Shown: positions 17,528-26,969 of the stretch, piece after piece
Layout: every line of letters starts with the position of its first letter
Numbering within the stretch: the first letter of the stretch is position 1
Source: Streptomyces sp. SCSIO 30461
GTDB lineage: Bacteria > Actinomycetota > Actinomycetes > Streptomycetales > Streptomycetaceae
Length of the DNA stretch: 64,000 bases
Direction: 5' to 3'
Assembly: GCF_037023745.1 (NCBI RefSeq)
Contig: NZ_CP146101.1
Span: 2,844,001-2,908,000, forward strand
The notes under the pieces: model-generated
Database searches by the model: none
Told to the model about the DNA's origin: nothing
What the model saw: only the letters and a program-made list of their open reading frames with translations
Position numbers and translations under genes: made by a program

Positions 17528-18103
17528 TCAACCCGCCTTGGCCGAACCCCCGTTGCCCTGCCCGAGGACCCGCTCCACCCCGTCGAAGGTCACCCCGCAC
17601 CCGGCGAGCACATCCCGTACGACACCGGGCCGTGCCGTCATCGCGAGGAGCAGGTGTTCGTCGCCGATGGTCTTCTCCTTGCGGGCCAGGACCACCCGCA
17701 GGGACTGCTCCAGGATCGTCTTCGCCTCCTTGGTGAACGGCCGGTGCCCCGACCCCGCCCGGCGCAGCCACCCCGCCGGCCGGCCGCCGCGCGCCAACGC
17801 ACCCTCGCCATGGGCCTCTTCGACCCGCGACACGATCTCGGTGACGTCGATCCCGAGCCCGGCCAGCGCCTCGGCGTCCGCCGCCGAGACCCCACCGCGC
17901 CGCCGCGCCTCGTTGAGCCCGCTCATCACAGCCTCACGCCGCACACCCAGGGCCGTCAGCGCGAACGCCCCCTTGGTGTCCTGCGCGTCGAGCAGCGCGA
18001 GCAGCAGATGCCCGGGCTCGACCTGCGCGTCACCGCGCTGCTCGGCCCGCCCCACCGCACCCTTGACCACGGCGCGGGCGCCGTCCGTGAACCGCTCGAA
18101 CAT
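17528..18103 (-). CDS. Stand-alone Clp N-terminal domain protein
   Basis: 191 residues with two Clp_N repeats, the adaptor/substrate-binding module of ClpC/ClpA unfoldases: MFERFTDGARAVVKGAVGRA and VEPGHLLLALLDAQDTKGAF in the first, then FTKEAKTILEQSLRVVLARK and IGDEHLLLAMTARPGVVRDV in the second. There are no AAA+ domains. Stand-alone Clp_N proteins probably act as adaptors or decoys for the Clp protease. ATG 18103 follows the stop of the upstream HTH gene without a gap (TAA-ATG), so the two form one operon, cargo of the outer Tn3. Confidence 0.88.
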   Translation of the reverse strand: MFERFTDGARAVVKGAVGRAEQRGDAQVEPGHLLLALLDAQDTKGAFALTALGVRREAVMSGLNEARRRGGVSAADAEALAGLGIDVTEIVSRVEEAHGEGALARGGRPAGWLRRAGSGHRPFTKEAKTILEQSLRVVLARKEKTIGDEHLLLAMTARPGVVRDVLAGCGVTFDGVERVLGQGNGGSAKAG

Positions 18104-18313
18104 TTACTGCCTCCCGTATTTCTTGTGCACGGCCTGCCTGCTCACCCCGAGCTCGGCGGCGATCTCCTGCCAGGACCAGCCCTGGTTGCGCGCACTGCGC
18201 ACCTGGACGGCCTCGAGCTGTTCGAGCAGGCGCCGCAGCGCGGCCACCGCCCGCAGCCCGACCCTGGGGTCACGATCCCCCGCCCGCTCGGCGAGATCCG
18301 TTGCTTCGGTCAT
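18104..18313 (-). CDS. Small HTH regulator, first gene of the HTH/Clp_N operon
   Basis: 69 residues: a helical lead (PRVGLRAVAALRRLLEQLEA) and a helix-turn-helix (NQGWSWQEIAAELGVSRQAV, then HKKYGRQ). It is immediately followed by the Clp_N gene. Two near-identical palindromes sit directly upstream, and a promoter reading TTGACA-18-TAGATT would start transcription at or next to the ATG, so the mRNA is probably leaderless. Autoregulation through these operators is likely, with the Clp_N partner perhaps controlling the regulator's turnover (inference). Confidence 0.85.
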   Translation of the reverse strand: MTEATDLAERAGDRDPRVGLRAVAALRRLLEQLEAVQVRSARNQGWSWQEIAAELGVSRQAVHKKYGRQ

Positions 18314-18363
18314 GCTGTCAATCTAGATTGACAGCCACCCGCTTGTCAACCTAGATTGACAGG
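18314..18363 (-). promoter_or_regulatory. Tandem palindromic operators and leaderless promoter
   Basis: 18314-18335 is a perfect 22-bp palindrome (centre TCAATCTAGATTGA). A second copy with one mismatch in its core, TGTCAACCTAGATTGACA, occupies 18344-18361. Their centres are 28 bp apart, close to three helical turns, so two dimers could bind one face. The minus-strand -35 (TTGACA) and -10 (TAGATT) lie within the two copies. Confidence 0.8.
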
Positions 18364-18495
18364 AGTGGAATCTGCCCCGGGCGAAGATCTCGACCAGGCT
18401 CGTGATCAGAGCCCGGCGGTACAGAGAGAAAGCCGCCAGCGGCGGGATTGTGCCCCATGCAGGAACAGCACATAGATCTCGGGAGTTCAACCGCC

Positions 18496-18789
18496 ATGGA
18501 CAGGGTGTGGCAGGTCATGGGAGGAGCCGTCGCGCTGAGTGCGGCTCTGCTGCTCGCCGACCGTCTCCTGCTGTGGATGGAGCGCCGGGACTGGATCTGT
18601 TGGCGTAAGGGGAAGTCTTCGGCGGCCATGGGCGTCGAGTTCTTCCAAGCGGTCATCCCTGGAGCCCAGACCGTCAAGCACTCCCTGGAACAGGAACGCG
18701 TACGCAAGAACGTCAGGCCGGCGGAGGGCGTGCTCAGGCGGCCTGACCGAAGCCTTCGGCGGTCACGTTCTCGTCGCGGAGCTGGGTGA
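18496..18789 (+). CDS. Small membrane protein, unknown function
   Basis: The product begins MDRVWQVMGGAVALSAALLL and continues ADRLLLWMERRDWICWRKGK, giving one clear transmembrane helix (VMGGAVALSAALLLADRLLLW) with a basic cytoplasmic side, then a soluble part (FFQAVIPGAQTVKHSLEQER). GGGAG lies about 10 bases before ATG 18496. The 3' end runs over the end of the convergent outer transposase gene (18734), and the last ~25 residues are Arg-rich, so the natural C-terminus may be lost or the stop may be displaced. Confidence 0.55.
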   Translation: MDRVWQVMGGAVALSAALLLADRLLLWMERRDWICWRKGKSSAAMGVEFFQAVIPGAQTVKHSLEQERVRKNVRPAEGVLRRPDRSLRRSRSRRGAG

Positions 18790-18910
18790 AGTCGACGTCC
18801 AGCTTCGGGTCGTACACGTCGGGCTGGATGCCGAGCTCGTGCGTGCTGTACTCGCCGAACCGGTTGATGTGCTCGGTCAGGTACGGCGAGATGTGGGCCA
18901 GGTCGGGCCT
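18734..18910 (-). pseudogene. tnpA: Outer Tn3 TnpA, C-terminal piece
   Basis: The minus strand reads RPDLAHISPYLTEHINRFGE, then YSTHELGIQPDVYDPKLDVD and ends at the stop at 18734. This is the C-terminus of the transposase whose main part lies at 22104-25205; the IS3 at 18911-22103 separates them. Confidence 0.8.
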
Positions 18911-18942
18911 TGACCCCGCGGAGTGGACACCTGTTCGTGTTG

Positions 18943-19840
18943 TTATGCAGCGAGTGTCAGGGTAGCTGACTGCTGTTCGTAGACGTTCGGTGCCTTTTGT
19001 TCGTTCGCCGAGTGCCGTCGCCGGGTGTTGTAGCGGGTGGTCCAGCGGAAGACCGTCAGGCGGCAGTCGTGGGCTCCGTCGAAGCGGCGGGCGCCACGGA
19101 GCGTCTCGCGTTTGAGGGCGGCGTTGAACGACTCGGCGAGTGCGTTGTCCGCGCTCGTACCGATCGCGCCCATGGACTGCCGCACTCCCAACTCTGTGCA
19201 GAAATGGGCGAATTCGCGGGACGTGTACTGGGCTCCGTGATCGCTGTGGAAGACGGCGCCGGCCAGGCTGCCGCGGGTCGCTTCGGCGGCCCGGAGTGCG
19301 TCGGTGACGAGCGAGGTGCGCATGTGGTCGGCGAGCGACCAGCCCACCAGGCGGCGTGAGAAGCAGTCGATCACCGTCGCCAGATACAGGAACTCGCCGT
19401 CGCCCACCGGCAGGTAGGTGATGTCCCCGACGTACTTGGTGTTCGGCGCACTCGCGGTGAAGTCACGCCCCAGCAGGTCCGGCACTCGGGTGGCGGACGG
19501 CTCGGGCACCGTGGTGACCTGCCGCTTGCGCAGCCGCAGCCCGGCGATGCCGAACTTCCGCATGACCCGTCCGACGCGCTTGTGGTTCACCGGCTCGCCT
19601 TCGTCTCGGAGCTCGGCGGTGATGCGGGGGCGGCCGTAGGTGCCGTCCCATTCGGTGTGCACGGCCCTGATCCGCATCGCGAGCGCGGTATCGGCCCGCT
19701 CACGCGCGGCACGGGCCTGGCGGCCCGCCCGCCACTTGTAGAAGCTGGAGCGGGCGACCTCCAGCACGTGACACAACCGCTTCACGCTCCAGGCGCGGTG
19801 GTGGTCCTCGATGAACTGGAAGCGGCTGGTCACCAGGTCA
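18943..19840 (-). pseudogene. IS3 orfB, DDE transposase (separated from orfA)
   Basis: Reads RFQFIEDHHRAWSVKRLCHV, a catalytic domain with NTKYVGDITYLPVGDGEFLY (first Asp), VFHSDHGAQYTSREFAHFCT (second Asp) and DNALAESFNAALKRETL (Glu), and ends at 18943. In an intact element it would be made as an OrfAB fusion by a -1 frameshift at the end of orfA. Here the IS1182 lies exactly in that junction, so the fusion cannot form. Confidence 0.85.
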
Positions 19841-19844
19841 TCTC

Positions 19845-21705
19845 TGATCCCGCTGGCCAATTCGACTCAAGCGGCGAGTGCGATGCCGAGGCGAGTGAGG
19901 TGGCTGGTGCGCTGACGGTCGAGAGGTCTGCCATTCCACCAGGCGTCGAGCCTGATGAGGTTGAGGGCGACGGCGCTGTAGACGTGTTCGAGGTGGGTCT
20001 TGGCCAGCCCTCGGTAGCGCGCGCGACGGTTGCCGGTGACGTGGACGGCTTGATGGATGGTTCCCTCGATCCCGGAGCGGAGGGCGTACTTGGCTCGCCA
20101 GCCGTCTGTGTCCTGGGAGCCGCGGTGGGCCTCGATCAGATCATGGACCTCGCGAGGGCGGAGTGCGATCTGCCGCCCGTAGCGTTTGCCGACGGCGGTG
20201 GTGCAGAGCGTGCGGGTGGGACACGAGTCGCAGTCGGCCGGATCGAAGCGGACCGCGATCATGGCGTCCCCGCGGCGAGTGCAGGGATGCCAGTACTGGC
20301 TTACAGCACCTTGCGGGCAGGTGACCTGGCGGTTGTCCCAGTCCACGATGAAGTCCTCGCGACGGTAGCCGAGGTTCTCCCGCTGCTGCCGTGACACGTC
20401 GGCCATCAGTGGCGTGACCATGGTCACACCGAAATCCTTCCGCGCGTCAACGACCATGGCCGCGCTGGCGTATCCGGAGTCGAGGTAGTGCTCGCCGGGA
20501 AGCACATCGCGTCGTCGCAGTGCCTGATGGACTGGCTCAACGAGTCGGATGTCCGGCACGGTCGCTTCGGTGGTCTCCACGTGGGTGATCAGGTTGGGGA
20601 CCGCGGCCACGGTCTGCGGTTTCCCGCGCGCTGTGGTCGAGTCGGCGGTGGGTTCCAGGCAGGTCTCGCTGACGTGCAGTTTGTAGCCGACCCAGAACTT
20701 CTCGTCCTTCACGCCGTAGCGGGCATCGAGATCGTACGGAGAGGTCAGTCGCGATCTGCCGGGCGGCAGACCTTCCGCGTCCGCCTCCCGCCGCTTGACC
20801 ACCTCCCGGCCATCATGATCGGTCACCACCAGGTAGTTCTGCACCAAGATCTGTCGCAGAGCCTGCACCGCGGGCATTTCTCGAAGCCATCCCGGCGAGC
20901 CGACGCAGTAGACAGCCTGCAGCAGACCCAACCCGTCCCTGCCGAATTCGAGCGCCATCGCCGCACGCTTGGCCTTCGACGACGGCGGACGCCACGATTC
21001 ATCGACCTTGCGTCCGTAACGCAGTTCCCACGACGGAACGTCCACCACGGCGGCGAGCCAGCCCGGAGCTGCGGCGGAGAGTGCCGCCAGCGCCGCCCGC
21101 ACGGCCTCTCCGGCCAGCTCCAGCCGGTTCAACTCCCGCACCGCAGCCACCACCTGCGTGGAGTCGGTCCGCTGTTTTCCTCCCGCCTTGACCAGCCCTT
21201 CTACCCGGAGACGGGCCACCAGCAGATCCAGAACCCGCTCCTCAAGGCCGTGTTCGACCAGGCGCGTGCGGAACTCCGAGAGGACCGAGGCGTCGAACCC
21301 GGGCTCGTCAAGCCCCAGGCCCAGGCAGTACTTCCAGGAGATGTCGAAACGAACCCGATGGGCCGCGGCCCGGTCCGAGAGGTTCTCCGCCATCTGTAAC
21401 ACCGTCACCATGGCGAGTCGTCCCGGTGACCACCCGGGCCGCCCACGTGTGCCGAACGCCTCGGTGAACTCCGCGTCCGCGAACAACTCTCCGAGTTTGT
21501 CCCGTACGCGCATCGCCAGCGGCACCTCACCCCGACGCGCGGCCAGCCGGGCCACACGCGCGGTGTCCTCCGGTACCTCCGGCCAAGGCTTCGGCTGCAC
21601 GGACACCATGACTCCCATGCGGCCGGGGACGACAAGACGACCGCACCGTGCCCGAACGCTCCGAAGGCCCTGAAGGTCACGGCCCGGAATTGGCCAGCGG
21701 GATCA
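19845..21705. mobile_element. IS1182-family insertion sequence
   Basis: 1,861 bp, with perfect 19-bp terminal inverted repeats (TGATCCCGCTGGCCAATTC at 19845-19863 and its complement at 21687-21705) and a 4-bp target duplication TCTC (19841-19844 and 21706-21709). It is inserted at the frameshift junction of the surrounding IS3; removing it restores an orfA ending FFAQEMTW. Confidence 0.92.
19867..21618 (-). CDS. IS1182-family transposase
   Basis: 583 residues, full length for the family. It starts near MVSVQPKPWPEVPEDTARVA and shows GRPGWSPGRLAMVTVLQMAE, the N-terminal core RTDSTQVVAAVRELNRLEL (first Asp), GEHYLDSGYASAAMVVDARK (second Asp), a Cys-rich zinc region (DPADCDSCPTRTLC) and SGIEGTIHQAVHVTGNRRAR (Glu). 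All parts look intact, so this element may be active. Confidence 0.9.
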   Translation of the reverse strand: MGVMVSVQPKPWPEVPEDTARVARLAARRGEVPLAMRVRDKLGELFADAEFTEAFGTRGRPGWSPGRLAMVTVLQMAENLSDRAAAHRVRFDISWKYCLGLGLDEPGFDASVLSEFRTRLVEHGLEERVLDLLVARLRVEGLVKAGGKQRTDSTQVVAAVRELNRLELAGEAVRAALAALSAAAPGWLAAVVDVPSWELRYGRKVDESWRPPSSKAKRAAMALEFGRDGLGLLQAVYCVGSPGWLREMPAVQALRQILVQNYLVVTDHDGREVVKRREADAEGLPPGRSRLTSPYDLDARYGVKDEKFWVGYKLHVSETCLEPTADSTTARGKPQTVAAVPNLITHVETTEATVPDIRLVEPVHQALRRRDVLPGEHYLDSGYASAAMVVDARKDFGVTMVTPLMADVSRQQRENLGYRREDFIVDWDNRQVTCPQGAVSQYWHPCTRRGDAMIAVRFDPADCDSCPTRTLCTTAVGKRYGRQIALRPREVHDLIEAHRGSQDTDGWRAKYALRSGIEGTIHQAVHVTGNRRARYRGLAKTHLEHVYSAVALNLIRLDAWWNGRPLDRQRTSHLTRLGIALAA

Positions 21706-22039
21706 TCTCTTGTGCGAAAAACTTCGTCGCCTTGCGGAGAATGTCCCGTTCGGTGGCGAGTTTCTGCATCTCCTTGCGGGCTGCCGCCAGCTCCCGGCGC
21801 AGGGCCTCGTTCTCGGCCTGAAGCTCCTCGGCCGTCGGCGGGGAATCCACCGTGCTCTTCTCCGTGCTCGTCGTGCTGCCCCCGCCGCGGCGGGCCCGTT
21901 CGGCCCGCACCCAGTTACGCAGCGTCTCGCGGCTGATCCCCAGATCTTTGCCGATGCCCTCGAAGGTGTGGCTCGGGTCCGACAGGTACAGCGCGACAGC
22001 GTCCGCCTTGAACTCGGGCGAGTAGACCTTCATCACCAT
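21706..22039 (-). pseudogene. IS3 orfA (3' end displaced by IS1182)
   Basis: Begins MVMKVYSPEFKADAVALYLS, with an HTH (FEGIGKDLGISRETLRNWVR) and a leucine-zipper-like helix (AEELQAENEALRRELAAARK) ending ILRKATKFFAQEM, the IS3 OrfA layout. The current frame reads on into the IS1182 to 21677. The native end, restored by excision, would be FFAQEMTW and stop. Confidence 0.85.
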
Positions 22040-22103
22040 AAAAGATGCCTCCTACCCGGCCCCTGGCGGGGCCGGGCTCAGAGGTGTCCACCACTCGGGG
22101 ACA

Positions 22104-25100
22104 GGTCCCGTCCTCTGGCTCGATCGTCCAGCCCTCTTCCAGCAGTTGCCGCACGATCTCAGCGATGTCCAGGGTGTTGTGGAAGATGACCGCGTTGGTG
22201 AGCAGGGCGTTGAACTTCATCGCCTTCTCCTGCTCGACCGGGTCGTTGTCCGCGATGATGCTGCGGTTGCCGAAGCCGATCCACTGCGAGAAGCCGTTGA
22301 ATGCTTCGGTCTTGTTCGTCGCCGCGGTCACCCGTCGGCGAAGCGCCGGATCGGAGAGGTAGCGCAGCAGCTGGACGGTGCGGATCACGCGGCCGACCTC
22401 GCGGAAGGCGGCGTAGGTGGCGTTCTTCTTGGAGCCCGAACGCAGTCGCTTGAGCAGCGTGGATGAGGAGATGGCCCCCTCGCGTACGGAGACCGCGACT
22501 TTCATCAGGTGGCGGAACTGGGACTCGATGAGGTCCCAGTCGATGACGTTCTTGCCGCTCTCGCCGAACAGCGCGTCGATGTGCACGTACTCGGTGGTCT
22601 TGCTGGGCCGGTAGAAGGTAAGGCCCTTCCAGTTCCTGATCCTGGGCATGAGGTCGAAGCCCAGCAGGTGCGCGAGCGCGAACACCGGCTGGGACTGGCC
22701 CTGGGTGTCCGCGTGCACGGTGGTCGGCTTCACCTCGGAGGAGTTCTTCAGCAGGCCCTTGATGATGTAGACGGCCTCCCACACCCCGCACGGGATGAAG
22801 TGCGTGAACAGTGCGACGTAGGTGTCGGAGATGTGGTGGTAGGCGATTCCGCCCGGCTTGCCGTACCGGACGGACGTCTCGGCGAGCAGGTTGTCGAGGT
22901 AGGTGTCCATGTGGGTGCCGTCGGCGGCCACCGTGGTGCCGTCGCCCCACGCCTGGGAGATGTCCAGGCGGGCGTGCGCGTTGACCAGGTCGGCGATCGC
23001 CTCGTTCAGCAGCACGATGGAGAAGTGCCGGTTCGCCGTGTACGCCAGCTCGTGGCCGGAGACTCCGGGGATGTGCCGGGCGGCCTCGTACGGGCCCATG
23101 TTGGTGCCCTTGACGAAGGTCGTGATGACGTAGCGGCCGAAGGGGTCCTCCAGCTTCGGCTCGTTGCCGGACGCCGGGCCGAAGCGCTGCCACCAGTCCA
23201 CCCAGTACGCGGTCCTCGCCACGATCCCCATCAGCGAGCGCTCCGGCATCCGGGCCTTGATCTCCTGCTCCAGTCGCCTCGCCGAGGGCCGCTGTCCCTC
23301 CGAGCGGTGCGGCTTCAGCGACGGGATACCGGTCTCGGGATCGATGACCAGGCCCTCGTTGTCCGGGTACCCAGCGTCCGCCGCCGCGGAGGCCGCGGTG
23401 AGCTTGTCCTCCAGCTGCCGACGGAAGCAGGCTGCGTCGAACCCGTCGGTCTCGCCCTCCTCGCACAGGCCGACCTCGACCAGGTAGGAGCCCAGCTTCT
23501 CCTTCACGACCTCCCAGTCCAGCAGCTGCTTGGACCAGTCCGCGTACTCCTCCGAGCCGACCACCGCGACATCGCCGGTGCGCAGTTCCTCGGCGAGCGC
23601 GGTGAAGACCATCGCCTCGAAGTGCTTGCGTACGAACTGCCCCGTACGGGTCTTGTCGACCACGGCCTTGCGCCAGTTCTGCGTGGCGAAGGAGATGTCC
23701 ACCTCCTTGCCCTCCTCGTCGAAGGCGGTGATGTACTCGCCGCGGGCACTCTGGTGCCGCTGAGCGTGCGTGAGCGCGTCCAGCACCGTCCGGTCGTCCG
23801 ATGTGGCGGTGATTTCCAGCTTCTCGGCCAGGTCGAACATGACCGCGCGGTCCCGGCCGATCTGCCCGTACAGCAGGACCTCCCAGAAGTTGCCGTGATG
23901 GGCGGAGACCTTCTCGATCTGCTTGTATTGCTGGTCGAACCCGCCGAGTTCCTCCACCGCCTTCGTGACGGCGCCGAGCCCGCCGGCCTGCACCAGCAGG
24001 GCCTTGGCCATCGCCAGGACTGCCGGGGAGACCTTCCCACCCAGCCGCTGGGCGACCTCGTCCACCGGCGCCTCGTCGTCCAGGCCGTCCAGGGCATGGC
24101 GGATCTCGGCGGTCATGGCCGCGGCCTTCTCAACGGCCTGGTGGGCGGGGCCACCGTCGTCGATGTTCTTGAGCACCGTGCGGTAGTTCCCGATCAGGGC
24201 CTCAACGATCTCCCGCTCGGCGAGCCGGATCTCCTCCAGCTCCTCCTTGGCTTTCTTGATCTTCGTCGCGACGCGCTTGCAGAACATCGTCGCCAGGTCG
24301 TCCCGGACCCGCATCCTCGCCTTGTGCGTCAGGCACGCGATCAGCGCGATCTGTTTGATCGGCGCGTAGTCACGCAGTTCCGAGGCGTCCGCCGCGTCCG
24401 CCTCCCCGGCGAAGTCGGTGACCTTCCCCGTGGCGACCGACTCCATCCACACCGAGGTGTCGCCGAGCTCGTCCAGCCAGTCCAGGCGCTTGGCCAGGTA
24501 CTTGAAATGCGACCAGGTCGGCCCCTTGGAGGGCTTCTTCAGCCGGTTGAACAACGTAGTGCCGTCCGAGTCGCGCTCCTCCAGCAGCCGCAGCAGCTCG
24601 GCCCGCTGAAGCGGGCTCATGCGGTCGTGAATGCCCGCGCAGATCGAGGCGTTGACCTCGGTGCGAATCTTCGAGGCCATCTTGTCGAAGGTGGAGAACC
24701 CAGGCAGTTCCAGCCCGGCCTCCACGACCTTCTCCAGAGCGATGTTGATGAGATCCGCCGGCCGGTTCTTCGCTTCGGCCTCCTTGCGGATCGACCACTC
24801 GGCGATCCGCCGGGCCTCGCCCTGGTCGTACGTCACGCCGACCCTCTTGCGCACCAGGCCCCGGTGGTGCTTGGCGGTCCGCTCCGCCCGGTACACCGGC
24901 AGCGTGCCCTCCGGCAGCTCCACCTGCCGTTGTACGAACTCCACCACCTGCTCCGGCACGTCCTCCAGCGCGGGAAAGCAGCCCATGCGCTGGTACGCCT
25001 TCAGCATCAGCAGCAGGGCCAACAGATGCTCGTCACCATCCGTGGCATCGGCCGCCCACTGAAGCTCATCGCGAGTCGGCGAGAAGAACAGATGCAGCTC

Positions 25101-25205
25101 ATGCGCGGTGATCAGCCGCTTGAACCGCGGATACGCGGTCCGCTCGATCGAGGTCACATTCCCGCCCCGGGCCCAGACGACGCTCAACATCACCACCAAC
25201 GACAC
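22104..25205 (-). pseudogene. tnpA: Outer Tn3 TnpA, main N-terminal and catalytic part
   Basis: About 1030 residues of a Tn3-family DDE transposase. The N-terminal DNA-binding part begins IERTAYPRFKRLITAHELHL and the catalytic region includes DISQAWGDGTTVAADGTHMD, YHHISDTYVALFTHFIPCGV, TVHADTQGQSQPVFALAHLL and NKTEAFNGFSQWIGFGNRSI (Glu). It stops matching at GWTIEPED, where the IS3 begins; the C-terminal ~58 residues are at 18734-18910. GTG within VTSIERTAY is as plausible a start as 25205. The start is 40 bases inside the right terminal repeat. Confidence 0.88.
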
Positions 25206-25244
25206 TGAGCCGAATGGGTGACGGGCGACGGGCGCTCAGGGCCT

Positions 25245-25290
25245 CAAGATCAACTCATTGCCCCTTTGACCCGTATCTCGGCGATACCCC
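25245..25290. repeat. Right terminal inverted repeat of outer Tn3
   Basis: Begins CAAGATCAACTCATTGCCCC and ends GCGATACCCC. It is the exact complement of 10267-10312. Confidence 0.92.
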
Positions 25291-25358
25291 CGGACCCCCG
25301 CGAGTTCGCGGAAACTGAAGGTTCTTCAGCGGGAACCCGAGGGTCCGATGGCCTGGTG

Positions 25359-26939
25359 TTAGGGGGTGGACCCGTGGGTTCGTGGTGAAGTGGCGGGGTC
25401 GGTTTCCAGCGGCCGTTCCAGGATGGCGCGGGCGGAGTTCGCGTAGCGGATCGCGGTCTTCTCGTCCAGGCCGAAGACCTCGGCGAGGTGGAGGGCGTCG
25501 GGGCCGTGGGCAAGGGCTTCTTCGAGTTGCCGGTCGACGCGGAGCTGTTCCAGGGTGGCGGCCTGGCCGCGAAGCGGTGCGGTGAGGGAGACCTGGCTCA
25601 CCGGTCCGGTTCCCAGGGCAGTGATCTTGTTGATCAGCAGGTGCGGGTTGACGGTGTCGGGCCAGCGGCGCCGACGGAACTCCAGCCACTCGCGGGCGAC
25701 ACGCAGTGTGAGGTCGTCCAGCCGTCGGGAACGGCCGTCGATGGTGAGCTTCCGGTTGCCGATGTCGAGGTCGTCGAGCTGGAGGCGGCGGATGGCCCCG
25801 GACCGTGCCGCGTGCACTGCGGCGAGGGCGAGGACCAGGCGGTCCGCCGGCTTGGTGACCGCCGCGACCGAGTTGTCGATGTGCTCGGGATCCAAGGGCT
25901 GGATGATGCCGCTCTCGCGCTGTCCGACGCGGATGCGGCCGGTCGGGTTCTTGAAGATGGTGCCGCTCTTCTTGGCCCGACCGAACAAGGACCGCAGCAC
26001 GATGAGGGTGTGCTGACGCTGACTGCCGTGCAGGGCATCGAGCTGGGCGAGGACATCGTCTCGGGTCACCTCACGCAAGTGGTCGTAGCGGCCGGACCAG
26101 TCGATCAGCACGGGCCGGACGCGGTTGAGGTAGTTCCAGACCGTGGCCTCGTCCCGGGGCTGGGAGCGAGGGCCGCCGTCGTGCAGGAGCCGGATCCAGT
26201 GCTCGACGTCGCGGCGGATGCCGGGGGCGATGCCGTCGAGCTTGCGCTGGAGCCAGTGCTCGAACGACGGTGTCCGGTCGTCGAGGAAGACCCCGACGTG
26301 ATCGAGGACCTCGATGGTCAGCTCCATGTTCAGCCGACGTGGCCGCAGGGCTGGATAGAGCTCGGAATGGCGCACGACATCGTCGCCGATGTGCCGGGAC
26401 ATCAAGATGATCAGGGCTCGGTCGACGCCGAAGCGGACCTTGCGAGGCCACCCGCGGACCTCGCCGAGGCGGTGGGCGGTGTGCCTCGCCCAGGCGAGCC
26501 AGGGATTGTCCGGGCCCGTGTGCTGGTCGGGGTCGATACGGGTGAAGTCGCGGCAGACATCGAACAGAGCGGGCTGGAGCCAGCCACCGGGCGGTGACGC
26601 CGGAGGGGGATCAGGCCTGCGGGGGCGTCCCCGCCGCTCGTACTTCGGCTGCCGGGCTCGCGGGACCCGCTCCCACAACGGGGCCATGTGCGCGAAGAAC
26701 AGCTGGTGATGCCGCAGCTCCGGCAGCAACGACTCCGCCCTGGCCCCGGCGGCCGCGGCATCCGTACGCGCCTGGCACCAGCACAGCCGGCAGTACCCCT
26801 TCCGCAGCGGGCCGTATCCCGCGCAACCGACGCATCGGCCGTCCGAACCGGGACGGGCGAAGGAGGAGCACCCTCCGCAGCGCCGCATGAACAGCAGTCC
26901 CCAGCCCAGGCAGTGCGGACAACTCTTCGGCTCCAGCAT
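25359..26939 (-). CDS. Zinc-finger tyrosine-recombinase-like protein, third gene of an integrase operon
   Basis: 526 residues. The N-terminal ~60 residues hold repeated CxxC knuckles (KSCPHCLGWGLLFMRRCGGC, GRCVGCAGYG, GYCRLCWCQA), suggesting zinc ribbons for DNA or protein contact. The rest resembles a tyrosine recombinase: a SAM-like core-binding region (TVWNYLNRVRPVLIDWSGRY) and HAARSGAIRRLQLDDLDIGN where the first catalytic Arg would be. A clear HxxR box is not seen, and only AIRYANSARAIL offers a late tyrosine, so catalysis is doubtful. It follows the XRE gene by 30 bases in the same operon as a complete integrase. Confidence 0.75.
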   Translation of the reverse strand: MLEPKSCPHCLGWGLLFMRRCGGCSSFARPGSDGRCVGCAGYGPLRKGYCRLCWCQARTDAAAAGARAESLLPELRHHQLFFAHMAPLWERVPRARQPKYERRGRPRRPDPPPASPPGGWLQPALFDVCRDFTRIDPDQHTGPDNPWLAWARHTAHRLGEVRGWPRKVRFGVDRALIILMSRHIGDDVVRHSELYPALRPRRLNMELTIEVLDHVGVFLDDRTPSFEHWLQRKLDGIAPGIRRDVEHWIRLLHDGGPRSQPRDEATVWNYLNRVRPVLIDWSGRYDHLREVTRDDVLAQLDALHGSQRQHTLIVLRSLFGRAKKSGTIFKNPTGRIRVGQRESGIIQPLDPEHIDNSVAAVTKPADRLVLALAAVHAARSGAIRRLQLDDLDIGNRKLTIDGRSRRLDDLTLRVAREWLEFRRRRWPDTVNPHLLINKITALGTGPVSQVSLTAPLRGQAATLEQLRVDRQLEEALAHGPDALHLAEVFGLDEKTAIRYANSARAILERPLETDPATSPRTHGSTP

Positions 26940-26969
26940 GGAGTTACCGCCCTCGCACCAACCGCGTCG

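Larger units (their letters stand above)
18911..22103. mobile_element. IS3-family element inserted in outer tnpA, itself split by IS1182
   Basis: The ends are imperfect 22-bp inverted repeats starting TG: TGACCCCGCGGAGTGGACAC at 18911 and the complement of TGTCCCCGAGTGGTGGACAC at 22103. OrfA and orfB of an IS3 are inside, separated by the IS1182 at 19845-21705. Without the IS1182 the element is about 1.33 kb. No matching 3-4 bp target duplication is visible at its ends. Confidence 0.82.
10267..25290. mobile_element. Outer Tn3-family transposon carrying three nested insertions
   Basis: The 15,024-bp element is bounded by identical 46-bp terminal inverted repeats starting GGGG. Removing the inner Tn3 with its 5-bp duplication (6,097 bp) and the IS3/IS1182 composite (3,193 bp) leaves about 5.7 kb, a normal Tn3 size: zinc-domain serine recombinase, HTH/Clp_N operon, small membrane protein and transposase. 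The flanking 5 bp (CGACA on the left, CGGAC on the right) do not match, so the target duplication is lost or the ends were recombined. Confidence 0.88.

Noticed and set aside
22509..25208. Very long plus-strand open frame opposite the outer tnpA
   Set aside because: A high-GC antisense shadow rich in Leu, Val, Arg and Gln; the minus strand carries the recognisable Tn3 transposase.
25245..25290. CRISPR-like or attachment-site interpretation of the 46-bp sequence
   Set aside because: It occurs once in each orientation at the ends of a Tn3 gene set, so it is a terminal inverted repeat.
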